Below, in pieces: positions 33,425 through 42,304 of a stretch of DNA of 64,000 bases. The translations under genes and the position numbers were made by a program. Under the pieces are notes generated by a model. The model saw nothing but the letters and a program-made list of their open reading frames with translations. It was not told the origin of the DNA and made no database searches. How positions within the stretch are numbered: the first letter of the stretch is position 1; the number at the start of each line of letters is the position of its first letter. Source of the DNA: DATBFU01 sp035498405 (GTDB lineage: Bacteria; Acidobacteriota; Thermoanaerobaculia; UBA5066; Gp7-AA6); NCBI GenBank assembly GCA_035498405.1, contig DATKAE010000044.1, positions 4,254-68,253 on the forward strand, read 5' to 3'.

Positions 33425-36073
33425 ATGACGACCAACCTGCTCACACCCGAGGAAAAGATCCCGATCACGATCGAGGAGGAGGTTCGCCGCTCCTACCTCG
33501 ATTACGCCATGTCGGTCATCATCGGGCGGGCGCTGCCCGACGTGCGCGACGGGTTGAAGCCTGTCCACCGCCGCTCCTTGTTCGCGATGTGGGAACAGGG
33601 CAACCTCCACAACAAGCCCTACAAGAAGTCCGCGCGCATCGTCGGAGACGTGCTCGGCAAGTACCACCCGCACAACCCCGATGCCGTCTACGACACCATC
33701 GTGCGTATGGCCCAGGACTTCTCGATGCGCTACCCGCTGGTCGACGGGCAGGGCAACTTCGGCTCCGTGGACGGCGACAACGCGGCGGCGATGCGGTACA
33801 CGGAGATCCGGCTGACGCGGCTCGCCGAGGAGATGATCGGCGACGACATCGAGAAGGAAACCGTCGACTGGAATCCGAACTACGACGGCTCGCTGCAGGA
33901 ACCGACGGTGCTCCCCTCGAAGTTCCCGAACCTGCTCGTCAACGGAAGCTCCGGGATCGCCGTCGGTATGGCGACCAACATTCCGCCCCACAACCTGGGC
34001 GAGGTCGTCGACGCCGCAGTCGAGCTGATCCGCCATCCCGACGCCACGGTCGGCCAGCTCATGAAGAAGCTCCCGGGCCCCGACTTCCCCACCGCCGGGT
34101 TCATCCACGGGGCTCAGGGCATCAAGGACGCCTACAAGGACGGCCGGGGCACGGTCCAGGTCCGCGCCCGCGCGATGGTGGAAAAGGCGGCCCGCGGAGA
34201 CAAGGAATCCATCATCGTCACCGAGATCCCCTACCAGGTCAACAAGGCGAAGCTGATCGAGCGGATCGCGGATCTGGTCAACGACAAGAAGCTCGAGGGG
34301 ATCGCGGACCTGCGCGACGAGTCGAACCGTGAGGGCATGCGGATCGTCGTCGAGCTGAAGCGCGGCGAGAACGCCCAGGTGATCCTGAACAAGCTCTTCG
34401 CCCTGACGCCGATGCAGTCCTCCTTCGGGATCATCTTCCTGGCGATCGTCGACAACCAGCCGCGCGTGCTCCCGCTGACGGAGCTGCTGCGCCACTTCGT
34501 CGATCACCGCAAGTCGGTCGTCATCCGCCGCACCCAGTACGACCTGAAGAAGGCCGAGGAACGGGCGCACCTGCTGCGGGGGCTGGCGCTCGCCCTGGCG
34601 AGCATCGACGCGGTCATCAAGATCATCCGGGCGTCGAAGGATCCCAAGGAGGCGCGCGACCGCCTCGTGGCCGAGGTCTCGATGACGCGCGCGGGCCTGG
34701 AGAAGTTCGTCGGCGGCTCGATGAGCCCGGCCGGCGAAAAGGGGAAGGGGACCGACGTCCTGAGGCTCGACGAAGTGCAGGCTCAGGCGATCCTCGACAT
34801 GCGGCTGCAGCGCCTGACGGGGCTCGAGCGGGAAAAGATCGTCGCCGAGTTCAAGGAAGTCCTCGCCCTGATCGCGAAGCTCAAGGAGATCCTCGCCTCC
34901 GAGAAGCTCGTCCTGGACATCATCGTCGACGAGCTTCTGCAGGTGAAGAAGCAGTTCGGCGACGAGCGGCGCACCCAGATCGTGGCGGAAACCTCCGAGA
35001 TCGACATCGAGGATCTGATCGTCGAGGAGGACATGGTGATCACCGTGTCCCGTGGCGGCTACATCAAACGCTCTCCCCTGTCTCTCTACCGCGCACAGCG
35101 GCGCGGCGGGAAGGGGCGGATCGGCGCCACGACCCGGGAAGAGGACGTCGTCGAGCACCTCTTCGTGGCCTCGACGCACGCCTTCATCCTCGCCTTCACG
35201 TCGATGGGCCGCATGCACTGGATCAAGGTTTACGACCTGCCGCAGCTCGGCCCGGCGACGCGCGGCAAGGCCATCGTGAACCTCCTGAACCTCGGTCCAA
35301 ACGAGCGGATCGTCGCCATGGCGGCCACCAAGGACTTTCCCGAGGACCGCTACCTCGTGTTCGCGACCCGAAACGGCCTGGTCAAGAAGACGGCGCTGTC
35401 CGCCTACGCGAACGTCCGCTCGGGCGGCATCATCGCGATCAACCTGGAGGACAAAGACGAGCTGCTTTCGGTGCGCATCACCGACGGCGAGCGGCAGATC
35501 TTCATCGGAACCCACCAGGGCCAGGGCATTCGGTTCTCGGAGAAGGACGTCCGCCCGATGGGCCGGGACACGACCGGTGTGATCGGCGTGACGCTCAAGA
35601 AAGACAACGACTTTGCCGTCGAGATGGATGTCGTCGAGGAGAACGGGCACTTGCTCACCGTGACCGAGCTCGGCTATGGGAAGCGCTCGGAGGTCTCCGA
35701 GTACCGGTTTCAGGGCCGCGGCGGATCGGGCGTCATCAACATCAAGGTGACCGAGAAAAACGGCCCGGTCGTCGGGATCAAGTCGGTCTCGGACGCCGAT
35801 CAGCTTCTCCTGATCACGCAGAGCGGAATGCTGATCCGCATCAAGGTCAAGGACATCCGTGAGACGGGCCGGGCGGCCCAGGGCGTTCGGTTAATCGATC
35901 TCGACCCGGGCGACCGGGTCGTGGCGGTCGCGAAGCTGGCCGAGCCCGACGAAACCGAAGAGGAGCCCCAGGCCGCGCTGCCGGCCTCCCTCGGGCAGAA
36001 GGAGAGCTCGAAGCCCCGAGGCGGCAGGCCCGGGACGCCTTTCCTCGGCGAGGACGAAGAGAACGAGGAGTAG
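33425..36073 (+). CDS. gyrA: DNA gyrase subunit A
   Basis: 882 residues. The catalytic tyrosine lies in NAAAMRYTEIRLTRLAEEM; the N-terminal winged helix gives YAMSVIIGRALPDVRDGLKP. The C-terminal beta-pinwheel includes the GyrA box QRRGGKG, needed to wrap DNA, and an acidic tail (EDEENEE). This supports gyrase over topoisomerase IV. Ends before a GC-rich hairpin. Confidence 0.98.
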   Translation: MTTNLLTPEEKIPITIEEEVRRSYLDYAMSVIIGRALPDVRDGLKPVHRRSLFAMWEQGNLHNKPYKKSARIVGDVLGKYHPHNPDAVYDTIVRMAQDFSMRYPLVDGQGNFGSVDGDNAAAMRYTEIRLTRLAEEMIGDDIEKETVDWNPNYDGSLQEPTVLPSKFPNLLVNGSSGIAVGMATNIPPHNLGEVVDAAVELIRHPDATVGQLMKKLPGPDFPTAGFIHGAQGIKDAYKDGRGTVQVRARAMVEKAARGDKESIIVTEIPYQVNKAKLIERIADLVNDKKLEGIADLRDESNREGMRIVVELKRGENAQVILNKLFALTPMQSSFGIIFLAIVDNQPRVLPLTELLRHFVDHRKSVVIRRTQYDLKKAEERAHLLRGLALALASIDAVIKIIRASKDPKEARDRLVAEVSMTRAGLEKFVGGSMSPAGEKGKGTDVLRLDEVQAQAILDMRLQRLTGLEREKIVAEFKEVLALIAKLKEILASEKLVLDIIVDELLQVKKQFGDERRTQIVAETSEIDIEDLIVEEDMVITVSRGGYIKRSPLSLYRAQRRGGKGRIGATTREEDVVEHLFVASTHAFILAFTSMGRMHWIKVYDLPQLGPATRGKAIVNLLNLGPNERIVAMAATKDFPEDRYLVFATRNGLVKKTALSAYANVRSGGIIAINLEDKDELLSVRITDGERQIFIGTHQGQGIRFSEKDVRPMGRDTTGVIGVTLKKDNDFAVEMDVVEENGHLLTVTELGYGKRSEVSEYRFQGRGGSGVINIKVTEKNGPVVGIKSVSDADQLLLITQSGMLIRIKVKDIRETGRAAQGVRLIDLDPGDRVVAVAKLAEPDETEEEPQAALPASLGQKESSKPRGGRPGTPFLGEDEENEE

Positions 36074-36082
36074 GGCCATCCG

Positions 36083-36105
36083 GGCGCCGGCGATCGGCTG
36101 GCGCC
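36083..36105 (+). terminator. GC-rich hairpin after gyrA
   Basis: GGCGCCGGC (36083-36091) can pair with GCTGGCGCC (36097-36105) around GATCG, with one G-T pair. No T-run follows, so termination is only possible. Confidence 0.3.
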
Positions 36106-36200
36106 TCATCCCTTGTCGCGGTCGCGGATGCCGGGACGAAAGCCGTGCGGGAACGGACGGCGGAGCAACCGCGCCGCGGAAGCCGCGTAACCGCCTACCA

Positions 36201-38063
36201 GTGAGGAAGTCGACCCGTTTTTGCGCGGCGGCGGCCCTGGCCGGAGCCATTGTGCTCGGAGCACCGGGGGCTGCGGCGCCCGCCGCCACGCGGGCCGAGG
36301 CGATGTTTCGGGTCGACGCCTCGCATTCGGGCCTCTTTCCGGCAGCGGCGGGCCCGGCCCTCGAGGGCGTGAGGTGGAGTTTCCACACCCATGGCCCTGT
36401 CCGGGGCTCCCCGACGGTCGCCGACGGCATGGTCCTCGTCGGCAGCGGCGACGGAAACCTGTACGCGCTGGACGTCGCGACCGGCCGGGAGAGATGGCAC
36501 GCAGGACTGGGCGGAGCCGTGGCGTCGGGGCCGGCCGTGGCCGGAGGCCTGGTCTTCGCGACGAGCCGCGAGCGGCGCGTCACGGCGTTGGAGCTCGAGA
36601 CGGGGCGAGTGCGCTGGCAGTTCGAGGCCGGGGCCGATCGGGCTTTTGCCTGGTCCTGGGACTTCTGGCTCTCCTCTCCTTCGGTGTCCGGCGACCGCGT
36701 GTTCGTCGGGTCCGGAGACGGCAGCGTCTATGCCCTGAAGGCCTCGTCGGGCCAGAGGCTCTGGCAGTACGAGACAGGAGGGCGGGTGCGCTCCTCGCCG
36801 GCGGTCTCCGACGGTGTGGTCTATGTGGGCGGCATGGACGGCAAGCTCTACGCGCTGGACGCCGCGACAGGCAAGAGTCGCTGGATTTTCGAGACGGAGG
36901 GCGTTTCGATCGACTCCCGGAAGGCCGGGTTTGACCGAACCTCGATCGTGTCTTCTCCTTCGGTCTCGGGAGATCTCGTCTTCGTGGGCTCGCGGGACGC
37001 CCAACTCTACGCCGTCGAGCGCGCGACCGGGAAGGAGCGCTGGCGCTTTGGCCACAAGATCGACTATCTCGACGGCAATCCCGAAGTGAGCTGGGTGCTC
37101 GGCTCCCCCGCTCTGGCCGACGGTCTCGTTTTCACTGGCAGCTCCGATGGCCGATTCTTCAACGCCGTGCGCGCGTCGACGGGCGAAGAGGTTTGGAGAT
37201 TCAAGACTCCGAAAAATGTCCTGTCTTCGGCAGCGCTCGCTTCCGGACAGGTCTTCTTCGGTTGCGAAGATGGCCACCTGTTCGCCCTGGATGCGAAGAC
37301 GGGAGTGGAGCGATGGCGATTCCGCACGGCCGGAGCGGTCATTTCCTCGCCCGCGGTCGGGGCCGGCGCCGTCTACGTCGGCAGCGACGATGGCGTCGTC
37401 TACGCGATCGCCACGGGCCCGGAGCGCCCGGGGGCCCGCACTCGGCGCGCCGTGTTCTGGAAGGACAGCGGCGGGCACAAGTGGTTCAAAGGGGACGTGA
37501 ATGTCAGGGACTACTTCCAGTCGGAGGGCTACGCGCTGCTGGATGAGGCCGGCCTCGTGCAGTTTCTCTCGGATTCGAGCGGGGCGTCGAGGTCGGTGGT
37601 CGTCGTGGCGGGGGATCAACTGCCCGCCGAGGCGGTCGCGGGCTCGCCCGACGCCTCGCTCTTGCGCCGATTCCTGGGTGCCGGAGGCCGGGTCGTCTGG
37701 CTCGGTCTGCCCCCGGACTGCTTCGAGCGCGACCCAAAGACGGGTCAGGCCATCCGATTCGACCCCGGGCGGACGACCCGCCTGCTCGGGGTTCGACACG
37801 AGCTCGGTAGCTTCGACTGGATGGGCGCGACGGCGACACCGGAGGGGCGACGGTGGGGGGTGACGGAATGGTACCTGGGCGGCTTCGCCGTGCCGCCGGC
37901 GGACGTGACGACGGTTCTCGCCCTGGATGAGTTCGGGTTGGCCAGCGGCTGGGTCAAGAGCTACGGAGGGCCGGCTGGCTCGGGGTTCGTTCGAGTTTGG
38001 GGGCGTGAAGAGTCGATTCCGGACCTCTCCTGGGTTCAGGCGGTGGCCGAGCACGCAGAGTAG
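36201..38063 (+). CDS. PQQ-like beta-propeller protein with a C-terminal domain of unknown type
   Basis: 620 residues from GTG 36201, with a signal-like start (RFCAAAALAGAIVLGAPG). Residues about 45-415 are PQQ-type propeller blades with repeated GSGDGNLYALD, GGMDGKLYALD and GSDDGVVYAI patterns. These scaffolds usually bind partners, in BamB-like or enzyme-associated roles. The rest (about 440-620: GYALLDEAGLVQFLSDSSG, GRVVWLGLPPDCF) resembles a Rossmann-like or GATase-like domain, but I cannot name it. Nothing near it makes the role clear, and no methanol-dehydrogenase metal or PQQ residues were recognised. Confidence 0.8.
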   Translation: MRKSTRFCAAAALAGAIVLGAPGAAAPAATRAEAMFRVDASHSGLFPAAAGPALEGVRWSFHTHGPVRGSPTVADGMVLVGSGDGNLYALDVATGRERWHAGLGGAVASGPAVAGGLVFATSRERRVTALELETGRVRWQFEAGADRAFAWSWDFWLSSPSVSGDRVFVGSGDGSVYALKASSGQRLWQYETGGRVRSSPAVSDGVVYVGGMDGKLYALDAATGKSRWIFETEGVSIDSRKAGFDRTSIVSSPSVSGDLVFVGSRDAQLYAVERATGKERWRFGHKIDYLDGNPEVSWVLGSPALADGLVFTGSSDGRFFNAVRASTGEEVWRFKTPKNVLSSAALASGQVFFGCEDGHLFALDAKTGVERWRFRTAGAVISSPAVGAGAVYVGSDDGVVYAIATGPERPGARTRRAVFWKDSGGHKWFKGDVNVRDYFQSEGYALLDEAGLVQFLSDSSGASRSVVVVAGDQLPAEAVAGSPDASLLRRFLGAGGRVVWLGLPPDCFERDPKTGQAIRFDPGRTTRLLGVRHELGSFDWMGATATPEGRRWGVTEWYLGGFAVPPADVTTVLALDEFGLASGWVKSYGGPAGSGFVRVWGREESIPDLSWVQAVAEHAE

Positions 38064-38152
38064 GGTTCTCTTCGGGATTGGATCGGCCAGAGAGCCGGCG
38101 CATCGCAACCGGGCCGGCGCCCGATACCGCGTGTCATACAATCCGCCCCCCA

Positions 38153-38776
38153 ATGCGCTTCTTTCTCGACAGCGCCAATCTTGAGGATGCGAAAAGGGCC
38201 CGCGATTGGGGACTTCTCGATGGGGTTTGGCTCTCCCCCGCGGCGGCCGAGGCCGCCGGAATCGAGTACCGGCGAGCGGTCCGGGAGCTGTCTGCGCTGA
38301 CGGACGGCCCGGTTTGCGTGGAGCCGGGGTCTGCCGACGCCAAGGGGATGTACAAGGAAGCCAGAGAGCTCGCCAAGCTCGGCAAGGACATCGTGGTGCA
38401 GCTGCCGACGCGCCCGGAGGGCCTGCGCGTGGCTCGTCTTCTCGCTCAGGACCAAATCGCCGTTTGCGCCTCGGCCTGTTACTCGGCGGCCCAGGCTCTG
38501 ATCGCCGCCAAGTCGAACGTGGCCTATGTCGCGCCCGCGGTCGGTCCACTGGACGAGGTTGGCTCGATCGGCATGGACCTGGTCGAACAGGTGATCCGGA
38601 TCTATGACAATTACGGGTTCCAGACCCAGATCTTGGTCGCGGCCTTGCGAAACCCGGTTCACGTGCTCGACGCGGCGGTCATGGGGGCAGACGTCGCGGC
38701 AATACCGCCAGCCGTTCTCGAGCAACTTTTCCGCCATCCGCTGGCCGACGAGTTACTGGCGGGGAGGCGCGAGTGA
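38153..38776 (+). CDS. Transaldolase/fructose-6-phosphate aldolase-like protein lacking the catalytic lysine
   Basis: 207 residues from ATG 38153; the whole fold matches the small TalC/FSA transaldolase subfamily: MRFFLDSANLEDAKRARDWG, YDNYGFQTQILVAALRNPVH and LEQLFRHPLADELL. D6 is kept. However, the Schiff-base lysine of VxKIP is Q83 (VVQLPTRPEG), TTNPS is WLSPA (26-30), VTLIFS is ASACYS (106-111) and the phosphate-binding GR is GP (131-132). Normal aldolase chemistry should be impossible. It may be a pseudoenzyme or sensor. It is translationally coupled to a DUF507 gene (GTGA overlap). Confidence 0.88.
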   Translation: MRFFLDSANLEDAKRARDWGLLDGVWLSPAAAEAAGIEYRRAVRELSALTDGPVCVEPGSADAKGMYKEARELAKLGKDIVVQLPTRPEGLRVARLLAQDQIAVCASACYSAAQALIAAKSNVAYVAPAVGPLDEVGSIGMDLVEQVIRIYDNYGFQTQILVAALRNPVHVLDAAVMGADVAAIPPAVLEQLFRHPLADELLAGRRE

Positions 38777-39051
38777 AGCCCTCTTCTGACCGGCTGCTCT
38801 ACCTGTCGCGCGTGATCACGCGCAAGCTGAAAGACAGTCATAACCTGACTCAGCGGGGGGACGACGAAACGGTCCGGCGGGCGGTCATTCGGGTGCTCAC
38901 GGAAAGCTACAAGGAGCTCGAATCGATCGAGGAGAAGGTCCAAGCGGCCCTTGCTAAACGCCGGAATGTCCTGCCGAAGGACCAGGAGTTCCTCTTCAAC
39001 CAGAGGTTGGAGGAGGAGCTTCGAAAGCACGGGGCCTCAGAAACCCGGTAA
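38773..39051 (+). CDS. DUF507 family protein
   Basis: 92 residues, GTG start at 38773 overlapping the stop of the transaldolase-like gene. The pattern of a helical, charged protein (LYLSRVITRKLKDSHNLTQR, ESYKELESIEEKVQAAL, FLFNQRLEEELRKHG) fits DUF507, a small family of unknown function in Acidobacteria, Deltaproteobacteria and Aquificae. No membrane or signal segment. The coupling suggests that it acts with the transaldolase-like protein. Confidence 0.75.
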   Translation: MKPSSDRLLYLSRVITRKLKDSHNLTQRGDDETVRRAVIRVLTESYKELESIEEKVQAALAKRRNVLPKDQEFLFNQRLEEELRKHGASETR

Positions 39052-39223
39052 GTCGCTGAGGTAAGGTCTCCGTCAAGCTCTACCGACTCCTGTATTTGAC
39101 TGATAAATTATTACTCTACTGATAGATAGAAAATATCTACAGTAGATTGGACCAACTCGCTAATCTGTGGCTTCGTACGGCGCTTGACCCAGGAGAAGCG
39201 GTCTAAGTACAATTGGCCTGTCG
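39052..39223. other. AT-rich spacer upstream of the MocR-type regulator gene
   Basis: 172 bases, much lower in GC than the neighbours, with TTGACT at 39096-39101 as a possible -35 element and the long inverted repeat at 39116-39145. It may hold the pdxR promoter and operators. Confidence 0.5.
39116..39145 (+). promoter_or_regulatory. Long inverted repeat upstream of pdxR-like gene
   Basis: CTACTG-A-TAGATA (39116-39128) pairs with TATCTA-CAGTAG (39134-39145) around GAAAA, with a single bulged A. It could be an operator for the regulator or a terminator of the DUF507 transcript, though no T-run follows. Confidence 0.5.
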
Positions 39224-40672
39224 ATGAGCCAATTGGATTTGGCCGCGCTTCAACTCGATCGATCGGGCAAGGAGCCATTGGCCGATCAGCTGGCTTCCGC
39301 GATCGAGGCGAGTATCGCGTCGGGTCGACTCCGGATCGGAGACCGACTTCCCACGACGCGCGAGTTCGCCTCGGCTCTGGGCGTCAATCGAGGCACGATC
39401 CAGGCTGCGTACCGGCAGCTCGGCCGGCGCCAGCTCGTTGAAGGGCGTGTCGGAAGCGGTACGGTCGTGCGGTCGACCTCGCCGCCGGCGGACCGGATCG
39501 ATCTTTCGTCGCTGCTGTCTCGCCGCGTGCGCGGGATCGGGGAGGAGTCCGCCCTGACGCCGGCCGAGCCGGTCGTTGCCGACTTCTCTCGGCTCACACC
39601 AGACGAGCGCTACTTTCCACTCGAGGAGTTCACCCGCACGCTCTCGGCCGTCTGGAGCGGCCGGCGGGATCTTTGGCAGTACGCTCCCCCTCTCGGCCTG
39701 CACGAATTGCGGCGAGAAATCGCCCGACGCCTGTCCGAGCACGGGGTCGACCGGTCCGCCGAGGAGATCCTGGTCACCAGCGGTGCCCAGCAGGGCCTCG
39801 ATCTGCTGCTGCGCACGTTCACGGACCCGGGGGACACGGTGGCAATGGAGTCGCCCACCTATTCCGGGGCTCTGGCCCTGGCGCGCTTCGCCGGAGTGGA
39901 AATACTCGGTCTTCCGATGGGTGTGGAAGGGCCGGATCCGACTCCCCTGCTCGGCCGCCGCGTCAAGCTGCTGTACTCGATGCCGGAGCGGCAAAATCCC
40001 ACGGGTATCACGACACCCGACCCCCGCCGCGAGGAGATTCTCGAAGCCGCCGTTTCGGCGGGAGCGCTCGTGGTTGAAGACGGGTACGAGGAGCCTGAGT
40101 CGGGCCGGCGACCGTTGGCGGCGACCAAGCCGGAGCGGACGATCTGGCTGGGAACCCTGTCGAAGGATCTCGTTCCGGGGTTCCGGATTGGCTGGCTTGC
40201 CGGACCGGCTCCGATCATCGAACGGCTGGCCCGGGTCAAGCGCACCGCCGATTTTCAGACGCCGCTGCCGCTTCAGGCGGCCGTGGCGGACTTCCTGAAA
40301 GCCGGTGCGGATCGCAAGGCGCGTCAGAAGCGGGCCTTCGAGGTCGAAATGCGACGGCTCTCCGCCGTGCGCGCCCTGAAGGCCCATCTACCCGATGTCT
40401 CGTGGTGGGGCGGCGAGATGGGTAACCCCCTTTTCTGGCTCCATTTGCCCTCGGGAATCTCCGGGCGGCGTGTGGCGGAAACGGCGGCCGCTCGCGGCGT
40501 GGGCGTGGCGCCGGGAGCGGACTTCGACCCGCGAGGGGAGGACCGCCCGAACCTGCGGCTGTCGGTGTCGCGGGTCGACAAGCGGGATGTCGACAGGGGA
40601 ATCGCCGTCCTGGCCGATGCCGTGCGGGGCGTGGCCGCCTCGGCGGGAATCCATGGGATGCCGGTGGTGTGA
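39224..40672 (+). CDS. pdxR: MocR/PdxR-type regulator (GntR winged helix fused to aminotransferase domain)
   Basis: 482 residues. A GntR-type winged helix (about 10-80: DQLASAIEASIASGRLRIGD, REFASALGVNRGTIQAAYRQ) is joined to a fold-type I aminotransferase domain with the PLP lysine near residue 313 (GTLSKDLVPGFRIGW). MocR proteins use PLP as an effector and commonly control vitamin B6 genes. Just downstream are pdxS and pdxT, so PdxR is the best name by context; it could instead control another pathway. It binds DNA when PLP is bound, usually activating pdxST. Confidence 0.88.
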   Translation: MSQLDLAALQLDRSGKEPLADQLASAIEASIASGRLRIGDRLPTTREFASALGVNRGTIQAAYRQLGRRQLVEGRVGSGTVVRSTSPPADRIDLSSLLSRRVRGIGEESALTPAEPVVADFSRLTPDERYFPLEEFTRTLSAVWSGRRDLWQYAPPLGLHELRREIARRLSEHGVDRSAEEILVTSGAQQGLDLLLRTFTDPGDTVAMESPTYSGALALARFAGVEILGLPMGVEGPDPTPLLGRRVKLLYSMPERQNPTGITTPDPRREEILEAAVSAGALVVEDGYEEPESGRRPLAATKPERTIWLGTLSKDLVPGFRIGWLAGPAPIIERLARVKRTADFQTPLPLQAAVADFLKAGADRKARQKRAFEVEMRRLSAVRALKAHLPDVSWWGGEMGNPLFWLHLPSGISGRRVAETAAARGVGVAPGADFDPRGEDRPNLRLSVSRVDKRDVDRGIAVLADAVRGVAASAGIHGMPVV

Positions 40673-40763
40673 GGCGAGCAAGACAATTCGTGGGACCGCC
40701 GGTCGCGCCCGCGGCGCCGGAGAAGTGCAATCAACGACGCCGTAACGAATCGAGGAGAGCGAC

Positions 40764-41648
40764 ATGAAAAGCGAGGAAGCCTTCCGAGTGAAAGTGGGAC
40801 TGGCGGAGATGCTCAAGGGCGGCGTGATCATGGACGTCGTCAACGCCGAGCACGCGAAGATCGCCGAGCAGGCGGGGGCCGCGGCGGTCATGGCGCTCGA
40901 GCGCGTACCCGCGGACATCCGTCGGGAGGGCGGAGTCGCCCGGATGTCGCCCGTCTCGAAGATCCGCGAGATCCAAGAGGCGGTCTCGATCCCGGTCATG
41001 GCCAAGTGCCGGATCGGGCACACTGCCGAGGCGAGGATCCTCGAGGCGCTCAAGGTGGACTTCATCGACGAGTCGGAAGTCTTGACCCCCGCCGACGAGG
41101 AGAACCACGTCTACAAACACGATTTCACGGTGCCGTTCGTGTGCGGGTGCCGGAACCTGGGCGAGGCGCTGCGCCGCATCGGCGAGGGCGCGGCCATGAT
41201 CCGCACCAAGGGGGAGGCCGGCACCGGCGACGTCGTGCATGCGGTCAAGCACCTTCGGGAGGTCCAGCGCGAGATCCGCAATCTGACGCTGATGTCTCGG
41301 GACGAGCTCATGCGGGAAGCCAAGCGGTTGCAGGCTCCCTACGAGCTGGTCGTGCGGGTCGCCGAAACGGGCAAGCTCCCTGTGCCGAACTTCGCGGCGG
41401 GGGGGATCGCGACACCGGCGGATGCCGCGCTCTGCATGTCGCTTGGCGCCGAGGCGGTCTTCGTCGGGTCCGGCATCTTCAAGTCCGACGACCCCGAGCG
41501 GCGAGCCCGCGCGATCGTCAAGGCGACGACCCACTGGCGGGATGCGCAGGCTCTCGTCGAGGCGGAGGAGTCGCTCGGCAGCGGCATGAAGGGGATCGAA
41601 GCCGCGAGCCTTCCCGAAGAGGCTCAGTTGCAAAAGCGGGGATGGTGA
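40764..41648 (+). CDS. pdxS: Pyridoxal 5'-phosphate synthase, PdxS subunit
   Basis: 294 residues, normal length. Signature regions are GGVIMDVVNAEHAKIAEQAG, MALERVPADIRREGGVARMS, and GEAGTGDVVHAVKH. Makes PLP from ribulose- or ribose-5-phosphate, glyceraldehyde-3-phosphate and ammonia, with PdxT supplying the ammonia. GAGGAGAG is a strong ribosome site before ATG 40764. Downstream of the MocR-type regulator, with which it presumably forms a feedback circuit. Confidence 0.98.
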   Translation: MKSEEAFRVKVGLAEMLKGGVIMDVVNAEHAKIAEQAGAAAVMALERVPADIRREGGVARMSPVSKIREIQEAVSIPVMAKCRIGHTAEARILEALKVDFIDESEVLTPADEENHVYKHDFTVPFVCGCRNLGEALRRIGEGAAMIRTKGEAGTGDVVHAVKHLREVQREIRNLTLMSRDELMREAKRLQAPYELVVRVAETGKLPVPNFAAGGIATPADAALCMSLGAEAVFVGSGIFKSDDPERRARAIVKATTHWRDAQALVEAEESLGSGMKGIEAASLPEEAQLQKRGW

Positions 41649-42304
41649 TGGGGAGGAAGGTGGAAGGTGGAAGGTCGAAGGTGGAAGGGGAGAGTTCCTT
41701 CACTTTCCACCTTGCGCCTTCTGCCTCGGGCGTGGCCGTGCTCGCGCTTCAGGGGGACTTCGAGGCCCACCGTCGCAAGCTAACGGCGATGGGCTTGTCC
41801 TCATTCGAGGCGCGCCGGCCCCGAGAGCTCGACGCCGCTTCGGGCCTGGTGATTCCCGGAGGAGAATCCACGACCCTCTGGAAGTTCTTCGAAGGGGAGC
41901 CCTGGGAGGAGGCGATCGCGAGCTTCGCCTCGAGCGGCCGGCCGATCCTCGGTACCTGCGCGGGCGCAATCTTGCTCGCGCGAGAGGTCACGCACCCCGG
42001 TCAGAAGGGGCTCGGGTTGATCGACGTGACGGTCGAACGCAACGCGTACGGCAGGCAGGTCGACTCCTTCGTCGGGCAAGTCGACGCACCCTCCCTGGGC
42101 GGCCGTCTGCCGGCCGTCTTCATCCGGGCGCCGCGAATCCGCCGCGTGGGGGAGGGGGTCGAGGTCCTGGCGACGCTCGAGGGAGAGCCGGTCCTGGTGC
42201 GGCAAGGCAACGTGGTCGCGGCGACCTTCCATCCCGAGTTGACCGACGACAATCGCGTGCACCGGCTGGCGTTGGAAAACGCGGCGCAGCGAGTCCCGGC
42301 GTGA
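41648..42304 (+). CDS. pdxT: Pyridoxal 5'-phosphate synthase glutaminase subunit PdxT
   Basis: The glutaminase core VAVLALQGDFEAHRRKL, IPGGESTTLWKFF, catalytic Cys in GTCAGAILLA, and His/Glu in TFHPELTDD is complete. The start is uncertain: ATG 41648 overlaps the pdxS stop and gives 218 residues, ATG 41642 gives 220, and GTG 41732 gives 190, the family norm, beginning exactly at VAVLALQGDF. The extra 28 residues come partly from a seven-base repeat, so the GTG start is attractive. It supplies ammonia to PdxS. Its end overlaps the next gene by four bases. Confidence 0.93.
   Translation: MGRKVEGGRSKVEGESSFTFHLAPSASGVAVLALQGDFEAHRRKLTAMGLSSFEARRPRELDAASGLVIPGGESTTLWKFFEGEPWEEAIASFASSGRPILGTCAGAILLAREVTHPGQKGLGLIDVTVERNAYGRQVDSFVGQVDAPSLGGRLPAVFIRAPRIRRVGEGVEVLATLEGEPVLVRQGNVVAATFHPELTDDNRVHRLALENAAQRVPA
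41655..41689 (+). repeat. Seven-base tandem repeat at the pdxT start
   Basis: Five units of GGAAGGT (one CGAAGGT, the last GGAAGGG) run from 41655 to 41689. AAGGTGGAA at 41678-41686 can also pair with TTCCACCTT at 41705-41713 to form a hairpin 19 bases before the alternative GTG 41732. Copy-number change would shift the frame for the upstream ATG starts. Confidence 0.8.

Noticed and set aside
30878..35650. 1590-codon minus-strand open frame over gyrB and gyrA
   Set aside because: Antisense shadow: high GC codon bias keeps the frame open, and the protein is Arg/Val/Asp/Gly-rich with no domain. gyrB and gyrA explain the strand fully.
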